From NCBI GenBank assembly GCA_040954595.2, contig CM082581.2, positions 1,054,001-1,118,000 of the forward strand: a stretch of DNA of 64,000 nucleotides. The letters are read 5' to 3'. The translations under genes were made by a program, and so were the position numbers. Positions 14,920-24,909 of this stretch are shown here, piece by piece. The DNA comes from Balanoglossus misakiensis. Lineage: Eukaryota; Hemichordata. Every line of letters begins with the position of its first letter. Position 1 is the first letter of the stretch. A model generated the notes under the pieces. That model saw only the letters and a program-made list of their open reading frames with translations. It did not search any database and was not told where the DNA came from.

Positions 14920-16430
14920 AAGCATCGTCCGATTCGAATTCGACTCGTCATCGGTAGCTTTGTTTATTTCGCCCTTGGAGACCTCCCCTGGCCTCGTTAG
15001 GATGACTGTTACCAGGACTACCTTAAACCAATCTTTTCGAACCGGACGGTACACACGTCATGTCTTTGTTAATTGTCCAGGTACCAGAGTGTACGTGTGG
15101 GCTCCCTAAACCACTCATTGGCGGCCGGTCCCTGTCCGAATAAACACGTTTGACAGACAAAAAATGATGAACAAGTGGCTTATTTCAATACTTCGTTAAC
15201 TAGACGGCTGAACTCTGAATGTTGATTCAGCAAAAAAAATGTGTTTACGGCAAGGTTTCGATCAATACGACACATTTACCATTGAAAACGCCCAAAGTAA
15301 GTGGGGGCGTTTGACCATCGATCAAAACCACGCCCAGGTGCATGTGAACGGCCGAAGCAGTGTAACGTTTCACATTCCGTGCAACGTCCGACACTGTGTG
15401 AAAGCGGTTGCTGTCGGGTGGCTTGACCTAATTTTCGTACATTGATATGCATTTGACACCTCACTACCTGTTTTCTCAATATTGCTAAAACTTTGCGTTG
15501 AAATATCACTGAAATGTTGATGATCCACGCACAAGTCGTCTACCCCGGCATGAAAAGCGTCTTATACAAGAAAACTAATTGCACATGACCACCAAGGTCA
15601 TACCGCAAGGTGTGTCTAAATGTCAAGGAAGGACACTTGGGTCAAGAACGACCATGACGGAGGAAAAACCGACAAGTCATTGTGTAACCTGTTTACTTGC
15701 CAATAGTCAAACGTCAAAATTTACTCTCAACTTGGTTGCAGATCGAGTCTCCCGAATTTCCAACTTTTATGATTGGGTAAATACCGATATGCGACTGGTA
15801 TGCGACGCGTTGACGACGCGAAGATTTTGTTGAAATCAAATGGTTTGTCAAATGTCATCTCACACTGGAGATACCGTGGTCATCTGACATGAAAGGGTTC
15901 GATTGGGTCTGACCGCCGTCGTTCATCCATGCTTAGAAAGCGGCGATCATGGTACAAAGTAAAACCAAGGTCAAACCTTACTGAACACATGTATTGCATG
16001 GAGAAACTTTTCTCCCTGTCTGTGTACTGAACACGTACCGTGATTGCCATAGTTACAAACGTTACCACGTGAGAGAGATTGCATTTTACATCTGTCTTTT
16101 CAATTTTGTTGCTTTCTTACTATTCGGAATGATGGAGTCGAAACGAAAACTTTTTGCTTCAGGTGGACCTAGGGGAAATACCTTATTTGTGACTTTTTTC
16201 ATGACCCTAAAAAGACGTCGGAATTAATGTGGCTGAGGTCACTCAGGACGACGGAATGGTTGAGCGATTTTATTTTATGAGCTCCCACTAGTATTTGTTT
16301 TATTGTTTCGGCAGTGTGTCGCGTTATTCGAGCAATCTGCAGTCTGAAAACGAACGGTTTTCAAAGTTTATAACAGAAGAACAGGGGTTTAAGCATGAAA
16401 GGTCCTGTTGTCTCCCTCGCTGTGTTTGTG
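14920..16430. other. Unique sequence beside the satellite, no gene recognised
   Basis: Base composition returns to mixed, non-repetitive DNA immediately after the satellite. Short open frames at 15,239-15,445 (+) and 15,276-15,509 (-) overlap one another, show no motif I recognise and have no convincing splice context, so neither is called. Confidence 0.6.
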
Positions 16431-16625
16431 TCACTGTGTCTTTGACGTCTGACTGACTGATTAACTGGCTGACTGACTTACTGACTGTCTGTCAACGTCG
16501 GTCTGTCTGACTGTCTGCCCCCTCTCTCTGAGAGAGAGAGTGAGCGAGCGAGCGAGCGAGCGACCGGTGAGTGTCTCTACTGATGAATGTTGCTCTGTCT
16601 GTCTGCTTGTGTCTGTCTGCCACTC
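16431..16625. repeat. Compound microsatellite (CTGA/CTGT, GA, GAGC)
   Basis: A run of imperfect CTGA and CTGT tetramers passes into a GA-rich stretch and about five GAGC units near 16,543-16,562, then returns to CTGT-type tetramers. No open frame is involved. The following 800 bp to 17,423 contain nothing I can call. Confidence 0.9.
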
Positions 16626-17427
16626 TGCCTGTTTCACTCTGTCTCTCCTAATTTCTTTAAAATTAGGGATATGCTATTAATGCGATATGAAAGTCAGACA
16701 CGACGGAAACCTTTTATTCTCAAAACTGTCTGTTGTTTGCTGTTAAATATTGCAAAAGGTTAAGGGCCCTTTTCGCACGAGACACATGGCTTTGCAGCCG
16801 TAGCTCCCAATGTCATAACGATTACCCGAACTACCCTAATTTTAGCCCGCCGACCCAAAACAGTTTAGATCTTCGCAAACCGGAAGTAAAAATAACGATG
16901 TCAAATATAAAACAATTCATGAAAATTGCGAGAATCACGCAAGAACTATGATGTCATTCTTCTACACTACGACGGCCAAAGATATAAAAAAATTGAAAAA
17001 TAAAAAAATGTCCCTTTCTACCTACAATATTTTTGAAAACCATGTAATCGGAATAGCACATATTAGTTTTTTTGGCCAGAGACATATCCAATTTCCCAAC
17101 TGAACATGACACGTGATCAAGCATTTTCGACTTATCAGATGCAATCGCTGAACACCTCACACTGAGCGAGGTTTTGTCTGTCTTTATACGCGCCCTTTGT
17201 ATTTGTGCGTGACATGTCCAAGCCTTGTTAGGAACTCCCGTAAAATTCTACTCAAATGATGTATACTTTCATACTTACGACTGACAGGTATTTTCAGCGT
17301 TGCCAGCTGATTGTTTGTCAGGTACCGCTTTATAACAAGACGCCCCTCTGAGTTGATAACCTGCAATGTAACATCATTCAATTGGTCTAGTCATGTTAGC
17401 ATTAGTAAAATGCTTCAAAAGTGTTAA

Positions 17428-17718
17428 AGGGACATGATACAAGACACCGTTTATGTTAGTGAATGAACGTTCAACCACACACAACTTCCATCCGGCTTGT
17501 ATGATACGAGAGTAAAAACACGCCCGAAATGAATAAATGGTAGAGACCGTTTATTCATTTTGGCTACTTTTTAAAACTCTCGTGTCTATACAAGCGGGGT
17601 GGAAGGTGTGTATGGTTGAACGTTGGTTCACTATATCCATATGTAGAATAATATAAACGCAGTCTTGTATCAAACATAATTAATGGAAAAAGGGCAGCGA
17701 GAGAGAGACTTTGTCCCT
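17428..17718. mobile_element. Foldback MITE family 1, copy 1, TTAA-flanked
   Basis: The element begins AGGGACATGATAC and ends TTTGTCCCT, with TTAA at 17,424-17,427 and 17,719-17,722. The interior is one long imperfect inverted repeat (AAGACACCGTTTAT, GTTCAACCACACAC and their complements) around an AT-rich centre. It lacks about 45 bp of the left terminal repeat present in the copy at 33,577. It encodes no protein, so mobility would have needed a transposase supplied elsewhere. Confidence 0.85.
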
Positions 17719-17989
17719 TTAATGAATACAGCCACAATGTTCTGTTTATATCTACTGACGGACCAGGCATGGATTGTCACGTATAATTCTTTGAAACGTT
17801 TGGTCCTCTGAAGAAATCTGAGCACTCATCTACTCAGTTTGCTTATTTTGTCTTCCTCCACCAGTCAGTGGTATCGTCCGATTTGATACTCCACTCTAAG
17901 CCTCTTTCTGAATGGCTCTTTAAGTTGTGATCTGTAAGTCTTAAACCTTTCATCATCCCCCCCCCCCCGTTTCCTCTTTAGAGGTCGTC

Positions 17990-18183
17990 AACTGGTAAAC
18001 TGTGCGCCTGTGTCTCTTCCCATAGGAGTACATGGAGAATAGTTAGAAAACTCACTTCTACTATTGTCATTTTCATGAAATTTTACACATAGCTCCGACA
18101 AATCAAAATAAATTCATCACGCTCTATTTTGAGATAAACTTTGTTCAATATTGTATCCATAGACAAACCATTGGTAGAAAATG
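17990..18183 (-). repeat. Dispersed repeat family 2, partial copy
   Basis: The stretch with TTCTACTATTGTCATTTTCA, ACACATAGCTC, TTTTGAGATAAACTTTG and AGACAAACCATTGGT is the reverse complement of the interior of copies at 27,636 and 63,216. A further same-strand relative lies at 27,115. No terminal repeats or coding capacity were seen, so the class is unassigned. Confidence 0.7.
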
Positions 18184-18355
18184 CTGACCGTTAGCAGTTT
18201 TCTTCAATTGTCGACTAAATTCACGGCCTTGTTTAAAGTCGAAAACAAGTGCAGTGACCCAAAATGGATTTTCATTATACATACAAATCAGAAACGAAAA
18301 TTCACGATTAAAAGAAATGACAATGCTTTCAATTTTACTGATCGTACATCCTTAA

Positions 18356-18675
18356 CTCGCTGCCCTTTTCCATGTTTGATACAAAACACCGTTTATATTA
18401 ATGTAAATGTGGATATATAGCGATGCAACGTTCAACCGCACACACCTTCTATCCCGCATGTAGACACGAGAGCGAAAACTCGCAAAACTGAAAAATCGGT
18501 CTCTACCATTAATTCATTTTGGGCGAGTTTTTACTCTCATATCATACAAGCAGGATGGAAGTTGTGTGTGGTTGAACGTTCATTCACTACATAAACACAT
18601 GCCCATTAATATAAACGGTGTCTTGTATCAAACATAATTAATAGAAAAGGGCGACGAGAGAGAGAGTTTGTCCCT
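18356..18675. mobile_element. Foldback MITE family 1, copy 2, left end lost
   Basis: This has the same foldback interior as the copies at 17,428 and 33,577. The right end TTTGTCCCT is intact and followed by TTAA (18,676-18,679). On the left a TTAA at 18,352 is followed directly by CTCGCTGCCC, so the first ~17 bases of the terminal repeat are missing. The small open frame 18,181-18,420 runs across its left edge and is fortuitous. Confidence 0.82.
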
Positions 18676-18679
18676 TTAA

Positions 18680-19340
18680 GGCGACATGATGCATGAAGTG
18701 GCGAGAGATAAACGCGGCTGACCACCGCATTAAACACTGTCAAGCAAGGCACTTCAAATGCCAATTGTTTAAGTGTGTACTAAGTAATAGGTTCATGTAC
18801 CATGGGGGGGGGGGGGTCAAATCACAACAGTTGGACATGTACGAATATGAAGAGACGATATCAGTTTGTTCATGTCTTCCTTTAGTAAAAATCTTTTTTG
18901 AACTTTGTATAGAATTCATTGAACTTTACTTTAGCTTATGAACTCTCATTTGCACATCGTCATCTTGAAATTGTGTCGACTTTATCATAAGGTTTTTATA
19001 ACTCAACTAGGTCGCAAAACCTATTTAAGTTAGTGAGAATAGGACGTTAACCTTTTGGGTTGATGGCTACAGCCGTTAATCCTGACTCATACACATGTTG
19101 CAGCCAGTATACTCTGCAGACATTGGACACAATAGTTTTACGAACCATTAAATTTTATTGGACCATCAAGTTTATTGACCCATGACGTTCATATAGATTT
19201 TATGACACGACTGACGCTATAATCGGTCCTTACCTTTGGCGAGCCAAGTGTTTTATAACATCATAAGATATTAATACCTATCACCCAGTCAAACGATTTC
19301 AAGTTATAAAATTTCCACGCCAATAGGACGCCTTTAGGTG
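18680..19340. other. AT-rich sequence, no gene seen
   Basis: This unique-looking sequence contains a G run at about 18,804. No splice-bounded exon, RNA gene or transposon end was recognised. Confidence 0.5.
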
Positions 19341-19808
19341 GAAATGCAACCAGGTATCCTAAATAGGAAAATATTCCGGGTATCTGTCAAGTTTAGTCCC
19401 ATATTTAGGGGACCAAGAGCCCTCAGGCGCTTGGTCCCCTTCTGTTATTGCTGGAGTTTGTCTTCTTTCTTCTTGAGTCGTTTTTTTGCGCCCGTTTTTC
19501 TCTGAAATTCCGGCAGGTGCGCCTCCAAATTTGGCACGGTGGTTGGGGCCCATGAGTACTGGTGCACCTGCCCTTTGAATTTGTAATTAGTCACGTGACT
19601 TTGTGGCTATAATCGAGCGAAATTTTCAAATTGACCTAATTTGCACGTTAATGGGGGCATGTACATTCTTTTCGCGATTTTTGTAGACCATGTGGCCAAA
19701 ATCCCCTGTGCCAAATTTCAAGGTCCTAGGCCACGTCGATTTTGAGAAGAAGATTTTTGTAATATTTTTTCGCATTTTTTGGTGGGCTGAGGACGGACAC
19801 TGGGGCAT
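19341..19808. repeat. Probable dispersed repeat with a strong hairpin
   Basis: The region contains a hairpin at 19,408-19,439. GGGGACCAAG pairs perfectly with CTTGGTCCCC, and an inner GCC/GGC stem closes a four-base loop. Downstream text such as AAATTTCAAGGTCCTAGGCC and a GCACCTGCC tract has the look of a decayed element, though I found no second full copy in the window. There is no gene. Confidence 0.4.
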
Positions 19809-19982
19809 CGGACTTTGACCGTCATTACGTAATGTTGTGGAGATCTCATTAGCAGGCTACTCACTTCTGGCGGGTTGCAGTAGTCCTTGGAAAATCGGCT
19901 GAAATACGTAAACAGACCAGTGATTATTTTCCACGGAATGAATTTTGGGACAACACATTATCGGAGTTCAGGCTGTGTTAGG
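19809..19982 (+). repeat. Direct repeat left of LINE fragment
   Basis: This matches 22,544-22,712 with roughly 70-75% identity by eye. Shared phrases include GGACTTTGACC, TAATGTTGTGG, CTGAAATACGT and CAGACCAGTGATT. The pair brackets the retrotransposon fragment. It may be an independent repeat family or a duplicated flank. Confidence 0.7.
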
Positions 19983-20013
19983 GCGTTTTATTGAATTACG
20001 CTGAGTTTGGATT

Positions 20014-22543
20014 GACCACTGTGTTACCACTAAAATTTTCTATAGCAATGTTCTTTCAATTTCGAGTCTTTGCAATGTTGTTGACTCCGACTATATTCCT
20101 GTTTCAATAGAGGTTCATTTCAACACTTCTGCTGATGAATGCTTCAGCAGTAGTTCCTTCAAGCAATGTAATTTTCGAGTTGATTGGAAAAAATTGTCAC
20201 AGCAGAATATATCCGCCTACACCCGTTGTACCAAAGCCAAGGTTGATAAGATTAATATATCCGAAGAGTTATTCTGCACTAATGTGAACTGTACATACCC
20301 TTCGCATTTACAGGCAATTGATACTTGTTATAGTAGTGTTGTGGACGCATTGAATTGTGCTGCAAAAGATACCATTAGGCGTAAGTTTCACCAGAAAGTT
20401 CATGTTGTGCCTGGCTGGAACGATTTTGTAAAAGAAAGTCACGACTATGCCCGTTCCATGTTTTTATTATGGGTTAATGGGGGTAAACCTTAACAAGGCC
20501 CGCTTTTTGAAACCATGAAATCTTCCAGAGCTCGTTTTAAGTATGCTTTACGTGCTTGTAAAAAGATTGAGAATCAAAATAGGGCTGACAAGATGGCTGA
20601 CAATTTACGCTGCCACAAACAGAACGACTTCTGGAAGGAAGTCAGAAAGCAAACTAGCAGAAAAATGCCGCTTTCTGACACTGTAGGTGGAGCGACTGGT
20701 GAGAGTGAAATTGCAATTATGTGGCACAAGCATTTCAGTGATATTTTGAATTCTGTCCAGGCTTAGACTGGTAAAAATGACATCGAGGAGAAAATGAAGT
20801 ATGTTAAATTTTCTTCTGATATGTATGTTTCTGAAGAAGAAGTAATTTCTGCTATACATAAGTTACCTGACGATAAGACAGCTGGCATTGACAATATTTC
20901 AGCTGAGCACCTCAAATTCTCAGACTCCTCTATTTTACCCATTTTGACTTGATTGTTCATGGTTACCTGCAAACTGAGGCTATCAAAGTTATTTTAGTTC
21001 CAATTAAGGATAAAACTAAGCTTTGTAGTGATGCCAGTAACTACCGGCCGATAGCACTAGCAACTGTTTTCTCTAAAGTTTTTGAGCCTATTTTACTTTC
21101 TCGTTGTGAGGAGTTTCTTACCTCTCATTATTTACAATTTGGTTTCAAGCGAGAACATTCAACTGACCTGTGTTTATTTGCATTTAAAGAAATCATTAGC
21201 TACTACACCAGCAATGGAAGACCAGTGTTTACTTGTTTTCTGGATGCTTCAAAAGCTTTTGACAGAGTTAATCACTTTAAACTGGTTAACAAGCTCATCG
21301 ACAGGAATGTTCCCTTGTATGCTGTACGAATTTTATATTAAAGGTCCCATGCCATGCCCTATACAACCACGCGTAAAATCACTATTTGGGTCTTGAAGTT
21401 AACGTATGTTACTATCTTGCAATGCGTTTTGCCCCTTGTGCTTAGATAACAAGCAAGTAAAAGTGGCGGGTGGGCGTGTACCCCTAACCCAACTCAGTCG
21501 ATTTTTTTGGCTTTTCGAAGTTAAGCCGAAGACTTATCTTGATGTGGACAAATAGACTTTCACACCTTTGTAAATCCTCTGCCTGCAATGTGAGGCAAGG
21601 GCTTCCTTTGCTTTGAACACTGTTTATATAGCTTATCTTTGTCTGTGGACTTAATTACTCATGGACCGATAATTACACTTTACTGTAAACAGAATGGTAC
21701 ACTACGACATAGTGTACTTGTTTGTCCATATGCAAATACCTTCGCCTGGCTCGAGTGCGAAGTGGCTCCCCGATCACAGGCATGAAAAAAGGTGGCAAAT
21801 TCCGGCATTCGTGCACATTTTTCGGAACCGACACAATAGGCAATGCATAGACAGGTACCCTAGGTGAGCTTTTGACGTGGAAAAATGAAAACTTTTCAAA
21901 GCATGACAAGTGACCTTTAATGGTACAGAAATCAATTGTTTACTGTGTTGTGGGGTAATGAAACCTCAGAGTTGTTTTCTGTTTCTAACGGTGTAAGACA
22001 AGGGGGAGTACTCTCTCCCTATCTTTTTAATGTCTACATTGATGATCTTATCAATGCACTCTGTAAAGCCAAAGTTGGCTGTACCATGTGTGGTGTCAGC
22101 GCTAACACTTTAGGTTACGCTGACGACATGACTCTACTCAGTCCAAGTATTAAGGGTCTACACCGTCTTCTTAGAATTTGTGAAATTTATGGCAAGGATT
22201 ATGATATAATTTATAATTCTAGTAAAACTGTGTGCATGCTTTTTAATGGGAAGAATATGAGCGTTCAAAGAATTCCTTCGGTTAAACTTAATGACATCAC
22301 TTTAAAGTTTGTACCTGTACACACCTATCTGGGCCATGTTATATCTTGTGAGGGTTGTGATAATGAAGATATTGAACGACAGAGAAGAGCATTTTGTGTT
22401 AGAGCAAACATGCTATTGAGACATTTTCAACATTTTAGTCAAGATGTGAAGAAAGTTTTATTTTTGGCATATTGTAGTAATATTTACTGTTGCAGTTTGT
22501 GGGCATCCTTTAAAGTAAAACCAATGAAAAAATTTAAAACAGT
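20014..22543 (+). pseudogene. Endonuclease-reverse transcriptase, broken
   Basis: Frame from 20,014 gives IDHC and SDYIPVSIEV, which looks like the endonuclease C-terminus with Tyr where the catalytic SDH His is usual. The linker (WNDFVKESHDYAR, RARFKYALRACKK) continues in frame through stops at 20,491 and about 20,764. A frameshift lies near 20,940. RT then resumes with NYRPIAL, FGFKREHSTD and motif A (FLDASKAFDRVNH), and stops at 21,339. Beyond the inserted element it continues in the same frame with GVRQGGVLSPYLFNVYIDDL (motif B), YADDMTLLSP (catalytic YADD) and a thumb-like part to about 22,540. The catalytic residues survive, but stops, a frameshift, an insertion and both truncations make it dead. 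Confidence 0.9.
21342..21916. mobile_element. 575-bp TTAA-flanked MITE inside the LINE
   Basis: It interrupts the reverse transcriptase between motifs A and B. It begins AGGTCCCATGCCATGC and ends GCATGACAAGTGACCT, imperfect terminal inverted repeats, with TTAA at 21,338-21,341 and 21,917-21,920. Removing element plus one TTAA (579 bp) leaves the RT frame aligned on both sides. The open frame 21,673-21,909 (-) inside it has no recognisable domain. It is a non-autonomous DNA transposon. Confidence 0.85.
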
Positions 22544-22712
22544 GGACTTTGACCCTAAGTCGCTAATGTTGTGGGAGGTTTCATTAGCATTGTAGTCACA
22601 TGTAGTGGATAGTAGTTTGGGAAATTGGCTGAAATACGTCAGCAGACCAGTGATTTTCTTGCACGACAGGAGTATGGTACCAGCAATAATCAGAGATCAG
22701 GCTTCGTTGCCG
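22544..22712 (+). repeat. Direct repeat right of LINE fragment
   Basis: This is the partner of 19,809-19,982. Its start replaces the expected LINE C-terminal sequence exactly where the RT reading becomes unrecognisable. Confidence 0.7.
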
Positions 22713-22859
22713 TTCAAAAGTTCCTACTTCAGTCGTGATGTTGCAACTGGACGTTCAGTATGGGGGTCGGCCCGCAGGTGGCCGTGTGGGTTATCAGGTC
22801 GCCCGTAACGGCACGCAGCTACATGCAGCTGTATGGGACTAAAATAATACACCCGATTC

Positions 22860-23243
22860 GGGTGTCACCTGTGACACCTGCATAACTCAATAATTATGTG
22901 CATGCGTAATTATGGGGTCAATGAAAGGGGTGGTAGCGTGCTATTTGTTGCACATGGATCAATATGAAGTCCGATTTTCCCGTCAAGTTGTGGGCGACCT
23001 TATGTGACCTTTCACCTACTTTTGCTTAGTGAGCATCCACAGCAGATGCATGCAGCTTTGGCTTGGGAGGGGGGGGGGCATATACGGATGGGACCATAAT
23101 GATATACCAAAGGCGGGGTCGTCTGTTGCACCTGCCTAAGTCATTGATTTTGTACATTTAATTAGACACTAACCAACAGGGCGATAGGTGTGGTTTTTGT
23201 TCCACAGGGACGAATGTAAGTGTCAGTTGGTTTTTGCCCAAAT
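22860..23243 (+). repeat. Decayed ~240-bp tandem repeat, left part
   Basis: Diverged units share the order GACACCTG, TGTTGCACA, ATGAAAT- or ATGAAGT-like text, GACCTC/GACCTT and a GGAGGGG tract followed by ACC-TAATGA. The series resumes at 24,110 beyond the L2 insertion. There is no coding sequence. Confidence 0.6.
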
Positions 23244-24102
23244 GTCCATTGAGGCCTGTATCCGTGATCTTAAGGACTGGATGACCCAAAACAAGCTTCA
23301 ACTCAACGACTCCAAAAACTGAGATTCTACTTATTCGTTCACAATTTCATCACTCTGCTGATGCTATTGACAAGATTACCATTGGTTCAAGCTCTGTTCC
23401 CGTCGTTAAATCAGCTCGCAATATTGGTGTAATATTTGACAATACGCACATGTATAAAGATCACATCAAGAAAACTTGTCAATCAATATATTACCACTTT
23501 CGCCGTGTCGGACAAATCAGGAAATTTCTTAACAAAGCAACATGTCAAACAGTGATTCATGCTATTTTGGCAGCGAAACTCGACTATGGTAATGCATTAC
23601 TGTATGGTATACCAGAACGCAGTCTGAACCTTCTACAACGCACACAAAATACAGCTGCAAGAATCATAACTCGGTCCAGGAAGTCTGCCCATATAACGCC
23701 AGTTCTTCAACTTCTTCATTGGTTACCAGTTCGCCACAGGATAGAGTATAAAATAAATCTGCTCACATACAAAGCCTTAAATAATCTCGCTCCGAACTAT
23801 ATCCGCGATCTCATTCGGACATATTCTCCTGGTCGCAGGCTTCGTTCAGCTAATAAGAGCCTTTTATGCACTACAATGTACAAACGTTCTTCATACGGTG
23901 GCCGAGCATTCTCTCATGCTGCAACGAAACTGTGGAACATTCGTCAAGCTCCAAGTTTGAGTATCTTTAAGAAAAGACTGAAGACGCATTATTTCGCAAG
24001 AGCATATGGTGTGGGCCAATGAGCACAAGCGCCTTTGAGTATGACACTTGTTATAGATACTGGCGCTATACAAATTTCTCTGATTGATTGATTGATTGAT
24101 GT
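23244..24102 (+). mobile_element. 5'-truncated L2/CR1-type LINE
   Basis: The 3' part of an L2-like element is present: the C-terminal RT region, stop, a short 3' UTR with GCGCTATACAAATTT, and a (TGAT)n tail at 24,082-24,101. The opening at about 23,244 is a typical 5' truncation. It landed in the decayed tandem repeat that flanks it. A target duplication longer than about 4 bp (ATGT) is not visible. Confidence 0.92.
23246..24019 (+). pseudogene. L2-type reverse transcriptase, C-terminal fragment
   Basis: The reading begins SIEACIRDLKDWM, shifts frame near 23,320 (an extra base in an A-run) and is then open from before 23,450 to the stop at about 24,020. Characteristic L2/CR1 phrases are AKLDYGNALLYGIP, LLQRTQNTAARIITR, HITPVLQLLHWLPVRHRIEYK, GGRAFSHAATKLWN and LSIFKKRLKTHYF. 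The catalytic part of RT is absent, so it cannot function. The unusually intact C-terminus suggests a fairly young insertion. Confidence 0.9.
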
Positions 24103-24109
24103 ATAAGGT

Positions 24110-24680
24110 GATTTGGATGACCTCTGTCATAGAGTGCCATATCTCATCCCGTTGTACAGGTGCAGCTTTGGTATTTGGAGGGATGAAACTATCATGAAAT
24201 GCCAAATACAGGGGGATACCTTTGACACCTGCTTGATTCATGTATTACGTGCATACCTAATGTTAGGCAAAGTGAAAGGGCTGCAAATGTAGGATTTGTT
24301 GCACAAGACATAAACAGGAATGAAATTTTTCTGTCAAATTTTTGAATGACCTCAGGTGTCCATTGACCTGCTTTCCATATGTTAGCATGCACATCATATA
24401 TAGCCACGTGTTTGGAGGGGTAGGGTAGGACCGTCATGAAATGCTAAATTCCTAGGGCCACCTGTAACTTACTTGTGTAATTCATTATTATGGCCATACC
24501 TAATTTTAAAAACCCAAAGGGCGAGAATTTTCCGTTGTCTTGAATATGAACCAAATAGGAATCCAAATTTTTGGCCCAATTTTTGGGTACCCTCAGCTGA
24601 CCTTTGAAGTACTTAACTGAAGTCCTTACATAACGTAGAAGTTCACTTGTGGTTGTTGTGTTTGTACTTGTAGGACATCC
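24110..24680 (+). repeat. Decayed ~240-bp tandem repeat, right part
   Basis: At least two units repeat the order seen at 22,860: TTTGGAGGG..ATGAAA.TGCCAAAT or TGCTAAAT, CACCTG, TGCATACCTAAT or GGCCATACCTAAT, AAAGGGC, GAATGAAATTT or GAATCCAAATTT, and GACCTC followed by a CCATTGACCT- or CAGCTGACCT-like end. Confidence 0.65.
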
Positions 24681-24909
24681 ATTTCGGGTGGTTGCCTACT
24701 TCCCCATATCTCCACATCCAGAGCAAATACAGCCTACGCAATTGAATGGTACAACCCTGAATGGAGTCTAATGGTTATTATCTCTATGCTTGGGCCCCTT
24801 CAATGCTGCTTGGAGCTTTAATTATTACTATTATTATTGTCACGATATAAAGACACCAACTAAAAACTTACAAAATCACAATGTCTTCACAACTCAAAAT
24901 TTCACTCAC

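Larger units (their letters stand above)
20005..22543 (+). mobile_element. Decayed non-LTR retrotransposon (jockey/CR1 group)
   Basis: Translated fragments run in LINE order from the end of an AP-like endonuclease domain, through a linker, to reverse transcriptase. The 5' part is missing: the frame opens with an IDHC motif near 20,014. The 3' part is also missing: the reading stops at the right-hand direct repeat instead of finishing the C-terminal domain or reaching a tail. A 575-bp TTAA element splits the RT domain. Clade within the jockey superclade is not assigned, because the family resemblance is from memory of sequence style only. Confidence 0.88.

Noticed and set aside
107-14951. Dozens of 60-160-residue open frames on both strands (GENHQKMTNF / FSKIDEILRF repeats)
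   Set aside because: They follow from a stop-free 78-bp (26-codon) monomer. They end at T-run indels, occur on both strands and show no start or splice context.
19809-22712. LTR retrotransposon with the direct repeats as LTRs
   Set aside because: The coding part is a non-LTR (LINE) endonuclease-RT with no gag, protease, integrase or RNase H order, and the repeats lack TG..CA ends.
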